A DNA stretch of 64,000 nucleotides from Marinospirillum alkalitolerans (GTDB taxonomy: Bacteria > Pseudomonadota > Gammaproteobacteria > Pseudomonadales > Halomonadaceae), in the NCBI RefSeq assembly GCF_045055655.1, contig NZ_JBANFI010000001.1, positions 310,001-374,000 of the forward strand. The letters are read 5' to 3'. The notes under the pieces are model-generated. The model was not told where the DNA came from, did no database searches, and worked only from the letters and a program-made list of their open reading frames with translations. Numbering within the stretch: the stretch's first letter is position 1; each line of letters opens with the position of its first letter. Shown here piece after piece: positions 18,303 to 26,893 of this stretch. The position numbers and the translations under genes were made by a program.

Positions 18303-18415
18303 GTTAGGTCTCCTGGCTGGGTCGAATATCCATGATGCAAGGCTCTGGCTGAGCGGCATCAGGTGGGTCATGCGGATGCAAGCAAGGGGCAGTAAGAAGC
18401 AAAAGCCCCAGTTGC

Positions 18416-18448
18416 GCAAAAACGTGCTGGTTGGAGCCAGCACGTTTC
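18416..18448 (-). terminator. Terminator between tsf and pyrH
   Basis: A perfect 10-bp stem (AACGTGCTGG / CCAGCACGTT) with a six-base loop is followed on the minus strand by TTTTT. It follows tsf and likely separates the abundant rpsB-tsf message from pyrH-frr. Confidence 0.85.
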
Positions 18449-18498
18449 TGTGGGTGCCTCAGTGATTTCATGAGCTGAAATCCGAGACAAGAAGGGTC

Positions 18499-19362
18499 TT
18501 ACTTGCTGGCCGCCGCTTGAGCAGCTACCTCAGCAGCAAAATCCACTTCTTCTTTTTCAATGCCTTCGCCAACTTCAAAGCGAACAAAGCTCAGCAGCTC
18601 GCCGCCCGCTGCTTTAACATAAGCCGCGACAGTTTGCTCTGGGTTTTTGATGAAGGCTTGCTCAGTCAGGCTGTTTTCAGCCAAGAACTTCTTGATACGA
18701 CCGCCAACCATCTTTTCAGCGATTTCAGCAGGCTTGCCCGCCATATCAGGTTGCGCCAGGATGATTTCTTTCTCTTTATCCAGCACTTCTTGAGGCATGT
18801 CTTCTGGCTTGCAGACGCGTGGGTTAACAGCCGCAGCATGCATCGCCACATCTTTAGCCGCTTCTTGTGTGCCGCCTTTCAGCTGAGTCAGTACGCCGAT
18901 ACGGCCGCCGTGAACATACTCACCAATTACTTCGCCTTCAACAACAACGGCACGACGTACAGTGATGTTCTCGCCGATTTTTTGTACCAGTGCTTCACGT
19001 GCTGATTCCAGCTCGCCTGCAGTCAGAGTAGCGATATCGGTTTCGCGTGTTTCCAGCAGCTTGTCAGCAACTTGGCTAACGAAGTTCAGGAAGTTGTCAT
19101 CACGTGCAACGAAATCAGTTTCAGAGTTGATTTCGATCATCACGCCGTAGCTACCATCGGCAGCAACGCGCGTTGCAATGGCGCCTTCAGCAGCGATACG
19201 GCCTGCTTTTTTGGCGGCTTTCAGACCTGAAGATTTGCGCAGGTTTTCAATCGCCAGCTCGATGTCACCATCGGCTTCTTGGAGTGCTTTTTTGCACTCC
19301 ATCATTGCCAGACCGGTACGCTCGCGTAATTCTTTCACTTGGGAGGCGCTAATGGCAGCCAT
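18499..19362 (-). CDS. tsf: Translation elongation factor Ts
   Basis: EF-Ts exchanges GDP for GTP on EF-Tu. The 287-residue protein begins with the UBA-like domain (VKELRERTGLAMMECKKALQ) that binds EF-Tu, followed by the conserved NSETDFVARDDNFLNF motif and two core subdomains. VAMHAAAVNPRV and ILAQPDMAGKP are typical. It lies just downstream of rpsB in a two-gene operon whose end is marked by a strong hairpin before pyrH. Confidence 0.98.
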   Translation of the reverse strand: MAAISASQVKELRERTGLAMMECKKALQEADGDIELAIENLRKSSGLKAAKKAGRIAAEGAIATRVAADGSYGVMIEINSETDFVARDDNFLNFVSQVADKLLETRETDIATLTAGELESAREALVQKIGENITVRRAVVVEGEVIGEYVHGGRIGVLTQLKGGTQEAAKDVAMHAAAVNPRVCKPEDMPQEVLDKEKEIILAQPDMAGKPAEIAEKMVGGRIKKFLAENSLTEQAFIKNPEQTVAAYVKAAGGELLSFVRFEVGEGIEKEEVDFAAEVAAQAAASK

Positions 19363-19392
19363 GTTCTATCCCCTTGTTGAGATGTTAGAAAA

Positions 19393-20124
19393 TTATTCTG
19401 CAGCGTTATCTTCAGCAGCGACTTCAACCAGCTCTTCTGGAGTGGCATCGCCTGCTTTGCTGCACGCATTCGCAATGGCGCTGACGTAGAGCTTCACGGC
19501 ACGGATCGCGTCATCGTTACCAGGAATAACGAAATCAACGCCATCTGGGTTAGAGTTGGTATCAACAATACCGATGACAGGAATGCCCAGCTTGTTGGCT
19601 TCGTTGATGGCCAGACGCTCGTGGTCTACGTCAACAACAAACAGTGCGTCAGGCAGACCGCCCATGTTTTTGATACCGCCGATAGAACGCTCCAACTTTT
19701 CCATTTCGCGCTGGTTCATCAGCACTTCTTTTTTGGTCAGCTTGTCAAAAGTGCCATCTTGCTGTTGCGTTTCTAAGTCACGCAGACGACGGATAGACTG
19801 ACGAATAGTTTTGTAGTTCGTCAGCATACCGCCCAACCAGCGGTGGTTAACATAAGGCATGTTCACCCGGTCTGCTTCTTCACGGATGATTTTGCTGGCA
19901 GCGCGCTTAGTACCAACAAACAGAATTTTGTTTTTGCCGTTAGCCAGTTTCTCAACAAAGCTGATCGCTTCGTTGATAGCAGGAACGGTTTTTTCCAAGT
20001 TGATGATGTGGATCTTGTTACGTGCACCAAAGATGTACTTGCCCATCTTGGGGTTCCAGTAACGAGTTTGGTGACCAAAGTGAGCACCGGCTTGCAACAG
20101 ATCGCGCATTGAAACTTGAGACAT
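19393..20124 (-). CDS. rpsB: 30S ribosomal protein S2
   Basis: S2 is a small-subunit protein needed for assembly late in 30S maturation and for binding S1. The 243-residue protein starts MSQVSMRDLLQAGAHFGHQ and contains TRYWNPKMGKYIFGARN, HIINLEKTVP, RWLGGMLTNYKTIRQS, PDALFVVDVDHE and GIPVIGIVDTNSNPD. The ATG at 20124 has GGAG seven bases upstream; the frame continues open upstream but the added residues are untranslated leader. A leader of about 260 bases and a promoter with a GC-rich discriminator precede it. Confidence 0.98.
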   Translation of the reverse strand: MSQVSMRDLLQAGAHFGHQTRYWNPKMGKYIFGARNKIHIINLEKTVPAINEAISFVEKLANGKNKILFVGTKRAASKIIREEADRVNMPYVNHRWLGGMLTNYKTIRQSIRRLRDLETQQQDGTFDKLTKKEVLMNQREMEKLERSIGGIKNMGGLPDALFVVDVDHERLAINEANKLGIPVIGIVDTNSNPDGVDFVIPGNDDAIRAVKLYVSAIANACSKAGDATPEELVEVAAEDNAAE

Positions 20125-20382
20125 GATAAAACTCCGAATATTAGGGTTAGGCCTCCATACACCCCAGCCATCAACCTTGGATAGGCTGACTTCATCTTGA
20201 GTCTTGCCTAGCCTCAGCACCCAGATGACTGTGTCGGTCTATGTGTGACTTGGTTTAAGTGCTCAGCCTGATGGCCTGCACTGGATCGAGAAAAACAGCA
20301 CGTTGGCGGGCAAAAGTTGACTAGAACGCGAGGATTTGCCTTCGTCTTAGCCTTGCCGTATCCTTCGGGGGTTCTTTCGAGC
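20125..20382 (-). promoter_or_regulatory. Long structured leader of rpsB-tsf
   Basis: From the predicted start near 20382 to the rpsB ATG there are about 258 bases without a gene. A clear hairpin (20182-20210) pairs TAGGC with GCCTA and GACT with AGTC. S2 represses its own operon by binding such a leader in other gammaproteobacteria, so an autoregulatory role is inferred. I cannot match the exact published structure by eye. Confidence 0.45.
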
Positions 20383-20388
20383 GCGCAC

Positions 20389-20417
20389 TTTATAGCACAA
20401 AGCCGCTTCGATATAAA
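20389..20417. promoter_or_regulatory. Symmetric divergent promoter for rpsB (-) and map (+)
   Basis: TTTATA (20389-20394) and TATAAA (20412-20417) are separated by 17 bases and are reverse complements, so each strand reads TTTATA-17-TATAAA. On the minus strand the -10 is followed by GTGCGCGC, a GC-rich discriminator common in stringently controlled ribosomal promoters. On the plus strand it would serve map. The -35 match is only four of six. Confidence 0.5.
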
Positions 20418-20445
20418 GCATTCATCCAAGACAGAGCTCAAGATT

Positions 20446-21219
20446 ATGAATATCCCAATTAAAACGGCGGATGAAATCGTCAAGATGCGCGCCGCAGGTC
20501 GACTGGCAGCCGAAGTGCTGGAGATGCTGGAGCCTTTTATCCAGCCGGGGGTCAGTACGGGTGAGTTGGATCGTATTAGTCACCAGTATATTGTTGAACG
20601 TGGAGCCATTCCTGCGCCGCTGAATTATCACGGTTTTCCTAAGTCGATCTGTACTTCGGTCAATCATGTGATCTGTCACGGTATTCCAGATGATGCCAAG
20701 CTGCTCAAAAAAGGCGACATAGTGAATATTGATGTCACTGTGATAGTGGATGGCTATCACGGCGATACCAGCAAGATGTTCTATGTTGGCGAGCCGAGTA
20801 TCATGGCGCGTCGTTTATGTGAGTTTACGCAGCAAGCCCTGTATGCAGCGATAGATCTGGTGCGTCCAGGTACACGCCTCTCCACCATCGGTCAGACGAT
20901 TGCAGAGATGGCCAAAAAAGAGCGCTTTGCGGTCGTGCAAGAGTATTGTGGTCATGGTATTGGCGCGGTTTTTCACGAAGATCCGCAGGTGCTGCATTAT
21001 GATGGCTATACCCAGCGAACCGATGTCGCCTTAAAGGAAGGCATGTGTTTAACCATTGAGCCGATGATTAACGCTGGCCAGCGTCATTGTAAGCTGCTGA
21101 AGGATGGCTGGACGGTGGTCACCAAGGATCACAGTCTGTCTGCCCAGTGGGAGCATACCTTGCTGGTCACGGCGGATGGGGTTGAGGTGTTGACCCGACG
21201 CCAGGAAGAACACTTCTAG
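20446..21219 (+). CDS. map: Type I methionine aminopeptidase
   Basis: MetAP removes the initiator methionine from nascent proteins. The 257-residue protein has the pita-bread fold signatures: SICTSVNHVICHGIP, the metal-binding Asp residues in IDVTVIVDGYHGDTS, the YCGHGIG histidine, EGMCLTIEPM, and the final WEHTLLVT glutamate. The ATG at 20446 is chosen because residues from MNIPIKTADEIVKMR match the family; the open frame upstream runs through the promoter region. It is divergent from rpsB, the usual arrangement. Confidence 0.97.
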   Translation: MNIPIKTADEIVKMRAAGRLAAEVLEMLEPFIQPGVSTGELDRISHQYIVERGAIPAPLNYHGFPKSICTSVNHVICHGIPDDAKLLKKGDIVNIDVTVIVDGYHGDTSKMFYVGEPSIMARRLCEFTQQALYAAIDLVRPGTRLSTIGQTIAEMAKKERFAVVQEYCGHGIGAVFHEDPQVLHYDGYTQRTDVALKEGMCLTIEPMINAGQRHCKLLKDGWTVVTKDHSLSAQWEHTLLVTADGVEVLTRRQEEHF

Positions 21220-21260
21220 TCTCAGCCCAGCTCTCGCCTGCGCGCTGCCAAGGAGCCATC

Positions 21261-23948
21261 ATGAGTTCGGTTTATCGTTTTCAACCCGATGTGCAGCTCT
21301 ATGATTTCGCGAAGCTGCAGCAGCAGTTGCATGCCGCGCAGGAATCACGGGTGGTGTTGCTGAAAAAAGCGCTGGGTGTGATCGATCAGCGTCTGGCGCA
21401 AGCCTTTTATGATGGCGCGGATATTCGTGATCTGGTCTATGGACGTGCCTGGGCCATGGATCAGCTGCTGAAAGCCATCTGGTCGCTTTTTGAATGGCCA
21501 GAGGGTGAGATTGCGCTGTTGGCTGTCGGTGGCTATGGCCGCGGCGAGCTGCATCCTAAATCCGATATCGATCTGCTGTTTTTATTAAAGCAGGATGATG
21601 ATGGGCCAGTGCGTGACCAGCTGACAGCCTTGATCACGCTTTTATGGGATATCAAGCTGGATGTTGGGCAGAGCGTGCGCTCATTAAATGATTGTGAGCG
21701 AGAGGCGCGGGCTGATTTAACCGTGATCACCAACCTGTCTGAGAATCGAACTCTGGCCGGCGAGGATGGCCTGCGTCAGGAAATGGTGCAGCGTTTAAGC
21801 ACTGAATGCATGTGGCCTTCAGCCAAGTTCTTTAAGGCGAAGTGGCAGGAGCAGATCGCGCGGCATCATCGTTTTAATAATAGTGAGTATCACCTCGAAC
21901 CCAACGTCAAAAGTTCGCCAGGCGGCCTGCGCGATATCCAGATGATCGGCTGGGTCGCCAAACGTCACTTTCAGGCTGACTCCTTGCAGGATCTGCTGTC
22001 ATCCGGTTTTTTAACGGCCAGTGAAATGCGTATTCTTGAGCAGGGGCAGTGTTTTTTATGGCAGGTGCGCTTTGCTCTTCATCTTTTAGCGCCACGGGCT
22101 GAAGATCGCTTGCTGTTTGATTACCAGCGCCAATTGGCGATGCTGTTTGGCTATTTGGATACGGATAAGCGCCTGGCTGTTGAGCAGTTTATGAAGCGCT
22201 ATTATCGCGTAGTCACCAGTTTGAGTGAGCTGAACGATGTGCTGCTGCAACATTTTGAGCAGGCCCTGCTGGCATCGTCGGCTCCTGCTGAACCACCACG
22301 TATCTTGAATCGTCGTTTTCAGATGGCTGAGCAGTTTATTGAGGCCAGATCGCCCGATGTGTTTGAGCAGCAGCCCTTTGCCCTGATCGAGATCTTTTTG
22401 TTGATGGCGCAGCACCCAGAAATTCAAGGCGTGCGTGCGACAACTATCCGCGCTATTCGAGATGCCCGTTATCTTGTCGATGAAGCTTTCCGACGTGATT
22501 TGCGCGCGCGCAGCTTGTTTATGGCTTTGCTGCGTAGCGAGGGGAATGTGGCCTTACAGCTGCGCCGGATGAGCCGCTATGGCATCTTGGGGCGCTATTT
22601 GCCTGAGTTTGGTCATGCTGTTGGACTGACTCAGCATGATCTTTTTCATATCTATACTGTGGATGCCCATACGCTGAAACTGCTCAAATTCTTGCAGGTG
22701 TTTCGTACTCCTGAAGCTGAGCAAGACTACCCGCTGGCAACACGCTTGATACAGCATATCCCGAAGCTGGAGTTATTATGGATTGCAGGCCTCTACCATG
22801 ATTTAGGTAAAGGGCGCGGTGGCGATCACTCCGAACTGGGTGCTGAGGATGTGCTACGTTTTGCAAAGCAGCATCAGCTGTCCTTGCGCGATCAGCGCTT
22901 ATTGGTCTGGCTGGTTGAGCAGCACCTGCTGATGTCGATGACTGCGCAGAAGCAGGATCTTTCTGATCCGGATGTGATTCTGCATTTTGCCGAGCAGGTT
23001 GGCAGCCAGATGCATCTAGATTATCTCTATCTGCTGACTGTGGCGGACTTAAATGCCACCAATCCGCGTCTTTGGAATGGCTGGCGCGCCGCCTTATTGA
23101 ATCAGTTGTATGCCGAAACAGCGCGCACCTTCCGCCGTGGGCTAGAGAATCCAATCGATCCGCAAGAGTGGATCGCCGAAACTCAGCAGGAGGCGATGGC
23201 CCTGCTGATCAATATGGGTGAAGAGCCAGAAGCCGTGCGCGCGCTTTGGTCGACGCTGGATGAAGACTACTTCCTGCAGGATGCCCCGAGTGAGGTGGCT
23301 TGGCATACTCAGGGTATCTTGCATCACCAGCGAGATGAGCCGCTGGTTTTGGTGGCCGCGCCTACGCAAGATATGCGTGAAGGGGGCACCAAGGTCTTTA
23401 TTCATGCCCCTGATGCGGCTTTTGGTTTTGCGGCCACCGCCACGATGATGGATCGCCTGGGTTTATCGATTCATGATGCGCGTTTTTGTACCAGTCGTCA
23501 GGGTTATACCCTGAATACCCTGATTGTCTTGGAACAGGATGGTCAGGTGCCGCGTGATCCAGCGCGTTTAGAGGAAATTCGCCTCGAAATGGTGCGTGCA
23601 TTAAAAGATCCAGAGCAGTTTCCGGCGCTAGTGCAGCTGCATACCCCGCGCCAGCTCAAGCATTTTACGCTGCCAACGCAGGTCTATATCAGCAATGATG
23701 CCAATCAGCAGCGTACGCTAGTGGAGGTGGTCACGCCGGATCGGCCGGGGTTGCTGGCCAGAATCGGTCGTATTTTTGTTGAGTTTGATCTGCTGCTGCA
23801 GAACGCCAAAATTGCCACCTTAGGTGAGAGGGTGGAAGACGTCTTTTTTGTGACCCAGCGCGATGGTGCTCCCATTGCTGATCCAGATCTCTGTCTCAGG
23901 CTGCAGCAGCGCCTGTGTGATGAGCTGGATCGGCAGGCAGGACGCTAA
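21261..23948 (+). CDS. glnD: Bifunctional PII uridylyltransferase / uridylyl-removing enzyme
   Basis: GlnD senses glutamine and adds UMP to, or removes it from, PII proteins, setting the nitrogen response. The 895 residues contain the nucleotidyltransferase domain (AVGGYGRGELHPKSDIDLLF near residue 95), the linker with NVKSSPGGLRDIQMI, the HD hydrolase domain (AGLYHDLGKGRGGDHSELG near residue 515) and two C-terminal ACT domains (one begins LVEVVTPDRPGLLARIG). All four are intact. AGGAG precedes the ATG at a good distance. It lies downstream of map, as in E. coli. Confidence 0.98.
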   Translation: MSSVYRFQPDVQLYDFAKLQQQLHAAQESRVVLLKKALGVIDQRLAQAFYDGADIRDLVYGRAWAMDQLLKAIWSLFEWPEGEIALLAVGGYGRGELHPKSDIDLLFLLKQDDDGPVRDQLTALITLLWDIKLDVGQSVRSLNDCEREARADLTVITNLSENRTLAGEDGLRQEMVQRLSTECMWPSAKFFKAKWQEQIARHHRFNNSEYHLEPNVKSSPGGLRDIQMIGWVAKRHFQADSLQDLLSSGFLTASEMRILEQGQCFLWQVRFALHLLAPRAEDRLLFDYQRQLAMLFGYLDTDKRLAVEQFMKRYYRVVTSLSELNDVLLQHFEQALLASSAPAEPPRILNRRFQMAEQFIEARSPDVFEQQPFALIEIFLLMAQHPEIQGVRATTIRAIRDARYLVDEAFRRDLRARSLFMALLRSEGNVALQLRRMSRYGILGRYLPEFGHAVGLTQHDLFHIYTVDAHTLKLLKFLQVFRTPEAEQDYPLATRLIQHIPKLELLWIAGLYHDLGKGRGGDHSELGAEDVLRFAKQHQLSLRDQRLLVWLVEQHLLMSMTAQKQDLSDPDVILHFAEQVGSQMHLDYLYLLTVADLNATNPRLWNGWRAALLNQLYAETARTFRRGLENPIDPQEWIAETQQEAMALLINMGEEPEAVRALWSTLDEDYFLQDAPSEVAWHTQGILHHQRDEPLVLVAAPTQDMREGGTKVFIHAPDAAFGFAATATMMDRLGLSIHDARFCTSRQGYTLNTLIVLEQDGQVPRDPARLEEIRLEMVRALKDPEQFPALVQLHTPRQLKHFTLPTQVYISNDANQQRTLVEVVTPDRPGLLARIGRIFVEFDLLLQNAKIATLGERVEDVFFVTQRDGAPIADPDLCLRLQQRLCDELDRQAGR

Positions 23949-23978
23949 TATGGGCGCGCCCCGCCCCGCCCTGTGTTC

Positions 23979-24038
23979 ATTGAAATGAGAGCCATTGAAA
24001 TGAGAGTGATTGAAATAAGAGCCATTGAAATGAGAGCC
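23979..24038 (+). repeat. Four tandem 15-bp repeats directly before dapC
   Basis: ATTGAAATGAGAGCC occurs four times in perfect tandem (23979, 23994, 24009, 24024), with changes only in copies two and three. It ends one base before the dapC ATG. Each copy has a GAGAG ribosome-site-like core, and the last serves dapC. The array also creates a 23-codon frame (23985-24056) that overlaps the dapC start out of phase. Confidence 0.9.
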
Positions 24039-24039
24039 T

Positions 24040-25251
24040 ATGAATCCCAATCTTGAAAAACTCCATCCCTATCCTTTTGAAAAGCTGGCTCAGCTGACCG
24101 CCGAGATTCAGCGTCCTGCCGATCTGGCGCCTATCGCCTTGACTATTGGTGAGCCTCAGCATCCCGCGCCAGCCAAGGTGCTGGAGGCATTACAGCAGGG
24201 CTTAAGCCAAGTCAGCCACTATCCGGCGACGCAGGGCAGTTTGGCCTTGCGTCAAGCGATTGCTGATTGGTGTACTCGCCGCTTTCAGTTGGATGCCCAG
24301 CCTTTAGACCCAGCAACGCAAGTCCTGCCAGTGAATGGCACGCGTGAAGCGCTGTTTGCTTTTGTGCAAGCGGCGATCGATCCCACTCGCCCTGCCAAGG
24401 TGGTGATGCCCAACCCCTTCTATCAGATTTATGAGGGTGCGGCCTTATTGGCTGGCGCAGAGGCACATTATCTGGCGTGTGAAGAAGAAACAGGTTTTCA
24501 GCCTGATTTTACTCAGGTGCCAGCTGAAGTTTGGGCCGCTACCCAGCTGGTCTTTATCTGTGCGCCAGGCAATCCTACGGGGGCTTTGCTTTCTGTGGAG
24601 CAGCAAAAGCAGCTGATCGCGCTCGCTGATGAGCATGATTTTGTGATCTGCGCTGATGAATGCTATTCCGAGATTTATCATGATGAAGCCCAGCCGCCAG
24701 TTGGTTTATTGCAAGTCTGTGCTGAGCTGGGTCGGCAGGATTATGCCCGCTGTCTGGTGTTCCATTCTCTCTCTAAGCGCTCGAACCTGCCTGGTTTGCG
24801 TTCCGGCTTTGTGGCGGGGGATGCTCAGTGGGTGCAGCGCTTCTTGCGTTATCGTACCTATCATGGCTGTGCGATGCCGCCTCATCACCAGCTGGCTTCA
24901 ATCGCCGCTTGGCAGGATGAAGCGCATGTGCGCGAGAATCGTGCCCTGTATCGGCAGAAGTTTGATGCGGTGCTCGATATTTTGACGCCCGTGATGGATG
25001 TTCAGCGCCCAGATGCAGGGTTTTATCTGTGGCCGCGCACACCAATTGATGACAGGCTTTTTACCCAGCGCTTGCTGGCCACCCAGAATCTCGCCGTCTT
25101 GCCGGGTCGTTATTTATCGCGCGAAGTGGAGGGCCATAACCCTGCAGCAGGGCGCATTCGCCTCGCGCTGGTGGCTGAATTAGCCGCCTGTATCGAAGGC
25201 GCGCAGCGGATTCGACGTTTTATTGAAGCAGGCTGCGAGGAAAAAAGGTAA
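24040..25251 (+). CDS. dapC: Succinyldiaminopimelate transaminase DapC
   Basis: DapC is a PLP-dependent fold-I aminotransferase that makes N-succinyl-LL-diaminopimelate in the lysine and peptidoglycan pathway. The 403-residue protein begins MNPNLEKLHPYPFEKL, and has TIGEPQHPAP, SHYPATQGSLALRQAI, NPFYQIYEGAALLAGA, CAPGNPTGALLS and the PLP lysine motif SLSKRSNLPGLRSGF. The form matches the gammaproteobacterial dedicated DapC. It is next to an ArsC-like gene and dapD, the next earlier enzyme of the pathway. The leader contains four tandem repeats. Confidence 0.92.
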   Translation: MNPNLEKLHPYPFEKLAQLTAEIQRPADLAPIALTIGEPQHPAPAKVLEALQQGLSQVSHYPATQGSLALRQAIADWCTRRFQLDAQPLDPATQVLPVNGTREALFAFVQAAIDPTRPAKVVMPNPFYQIYEGAALLAGAEAHYLACEEETGFQPDFTQVPAEVWAATQLVFICAPGNPTGALLSVEQQKQLIALADEHDFVICADECYSEIYHDEAQPPVGLLQVCAELGRQDYARCLVFHSLSKRSNLPGLRSGFVAGDAQWVQRFLRYRTYHGCAMPPHHQLASIAAWQDEAHVRENRALYRQKFDAVLDILTPVMDVQRPDAGFYLWPRTPIDDRLFTQRLLATQNLAVLPGRYLSREVEGHNPAAGRIRLALVAELAACIEGAQRIRRFIEAGCEEKR

Positions 25252-25252
25252 A

Positions 25253-25624
25253 ATGCTCACCGTTTATGGTATCCCGAATTGTCAAACCGTCAAAAAAGCG
25301 CGCCAATGGCTGCAAGATCAGGGCCTAGAGTATGCTTTTCACGACTACAAGAAACAGGGCGTTGATGCAGACTGGCTGCGCGATTGCGTTGATCAGCTCG
25401 GCTGGGAAGTGCTGGTGAATCGTCGCGGCACCACCTGGCGTCAGCTGCCTGCAGAAGAAAAACAAGCGCTATTGGAGGCACTCGAGCCCTCCGCCCAGCA
25501 GGCCTTAGCGATTCAGCTAATGTCCGCTCACCCCAGTTTAATCAAGCGCCCGCTGGTGACAGGCTGTACGCCACTGCTGGTGGGTTTTGATGCCGAGATC
25601 TGGCAGCAACAGCTACTGAGCTGA
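25253..25624 (+). CDS. ArsC/Spx-family thioredoxin-fold protein (YffB-like)
   Basis: This 123-residue protein belongs to the ArsC/Spx family. It has TVYGIPNCQTVKKARQWL with a single redox-type Cys10, the family pattern LVNRRGTTWRQLP, and HPSLIKRPLV near the C-terminus where ArsC has its substrate arginine. Members of the YffB branch are often found next to dapC, dapD or dapE. An arsenate role is not implied and the true substrate is unknown. The ATG lies one base after the dapC stop with AAGG upstream; an in-frame upstream ATG inside dapC is rejected. Confidence 0.88.
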   Translation: MLTVYGIPNCQTVKKARQWLQDQGLEYAFHDYKKQGVDADWLRDCVDQLGWEVLVNRRGTTWRQLPAEEKQALLEALEPSAQQALAIQLMSAHPSLIKRPLVTGCTPLLVGFDAEIWQQQLLS

Positions 25625-25673
25625 GTAGGGGCTGGGCTGGCTTAACCAATTTATTGATCAATGAGGACAAGAA

Positions 25674-26711
25674 ATGAGCACAACTAAGATTTTTGCCTGT
25701 GGCTTTGGTGTAGGCACACAGAATGCAAAAGGTGAGTGGTTGGAAGTCTACTATCCGAAACCTCTGCTGAATCCAGCGCCTGAAATTGTGGAAGCCCTGC
25801 AAGCCGCTTGTCAGTACTCAGAAGGCAATCAATCTTGCACTTTGACTGTTGATCGTCTGAGCGCTTTATCTGAAGCGCTGGATGCAGTGAATGCGCATGA
25901 TTTGGCCGTGATCGCTGAGCAGATGAAGCGCAGCCACCGCCCTCTGGTGATTACGCTGTTGGCAGAAGATGCCGATCCGCAAAGCACGCCTGAAGTCTAT
26001 TTAAAACTGCACCTGTTATCGCATCGTCTGGTGAAGCCGCACCAAATCAATCTGACTGGCGCTTTTGGTCTGCTGAAGAATGTGGCTTGGACGACCGATG
26101 GCGCGATTGACCTTGAAGAGCTACCCGCGCGTCAGCTGCAAGCGCGCATGGAAGGCCGTATCCTCACCGTAGAAAGCATCGATAAATTTCCGCGTATGGC
26201 CGATTATGTGATCCCCACAGGTGTGCGGATTGCCGATGCCTCTCGTGTACGCCTGGGTGCCTATTTGGGTGAAGGCACCACGATCATGCATGAAGGTTTC
26301 GTCAACTTTAATGCAGGCACTGAAGGTCCCAGCATGATTGAAGGCCGCGTTAGCGCTGGCGTCTTTATTGGTGCCGGTTCTGATTTGGGCGGTGGCTGCT
26401 CGACAATGGGCACCCTCTCAGGTGGCGGCAGTATCATCATCAGCGTTGGCGAGCGTTGCTTGCTCGGTGCCAACTCAGGTATCGGTATTCCTCTTGGTGA
26501 TCGTTGCACCGTTGAGGCAGGCCTGTATTTGACTGCGGGCACCAAGGTGGTGTTGCTGGATGCGGCAGGTCAGGAAGTCAAAACGCTGGCGGCGCGTGAA
26601 CTGGCAGGCCAGACGGATCTGCTTTTCCGTCGTAACTCACTCAATGGTCGTGTTGAATGCCTCGCTAATCGCTCTGCCGTTGAACTGAATGCCGCACTGC
26701 ATAAGAACTAG
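25674..26711 (+). CDS. dapD: Tetrahydrodipicolinate N-succinyltransferase DapD
   Basis: DapD succinylates tetrahydrodipicolinate using succinyl-CoA, the entry step of the succinylase branch of lysine synthesis. The 345-residue size and sequence (starting MSTTKIFACGFGVGTQNAKG) fit the longer Pseudomonas-type DapD and not the 274-residue E. coli type. A hexapeptide-repeat beta-helix runs from about residue 180 (DYVIPTGVRIADASRVRLGA) with HEGFVNFNAGTEG, GSDLGGGCSTMGTLSGGG and GANSGIGIPLGDRC. A strong terminator follows, ending the dapC-arsC-dapD operon. Confidence 0.96.
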   Translation: MSTTKIFACGFGVGTQNAKGEWLEVYYPKPLLNPAPEIVEALQAACQYSEGNQSCTLTVDRLSALSEALDAVNAHDLAVIAEQMKRSHRPLVITLLAEDADPQSTPEVYLKLHLLSHRLVKPHQINLTGAFGLLKNVAWTTDGAIDLEELPARQLQARMEGRILTVESIDKFPRMADYVIPTGVRIADASRVRLGAYLGEGTTIMHEGFVNFNAGTEGPSMIEGRVSAGVFIGAGSDLGGGCSTMGTLSGGGSIIISVGERCLLGANSGIGIPLGDRCTVEAGLYLTAGTKVVLLDAAGQEVKTLAARELAGQTDLLFRRNSLNGRVECLANRSAVELNAALHKN

Positions 26712-26749
26712 GCTGCTACTTGTTCTTCACGCCTAAGACGGTGTTGCGG

Positions 26750-26784
26750 ATGCCTTCTTGATGTCCATCAGGAAGGCATTTTTG
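26750..26784 (+). terminator. Rho-independent terminator after dapD
   Basis: A 14-bp stem (ATGCCTTCTTGATG / CATCAGGAAGGCAT with one G-T pair) and a two-base loop are followed by TTTTTGTT. Confidence 0.9.
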
Positions 26785-26893
26785 TTCATCTGCACAAGAC
26801 AAGGTGATTTCTTTTGCTGAGCAGCAGGAGATCTCTTGGTTTCCTACGCAGAAGTGCGCATAATGCACAGCATTCACTTGTCGGAGAAACACC

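Noticed and set aside
20317..20445. A 43-residue N-terminal extension of methionine aminopeptidase
   Set aside because: It runs through the predicted divergent promoter and is not part of the family; the ATG at 20446 aligns with known MetAP starts.
25253..25624. Arsenate reductase for arsenic resistance
   Set aside because: There are no other ars genes. The position between dapC and dapD and the YffB-like features point to the uncharacterised YffB branch.
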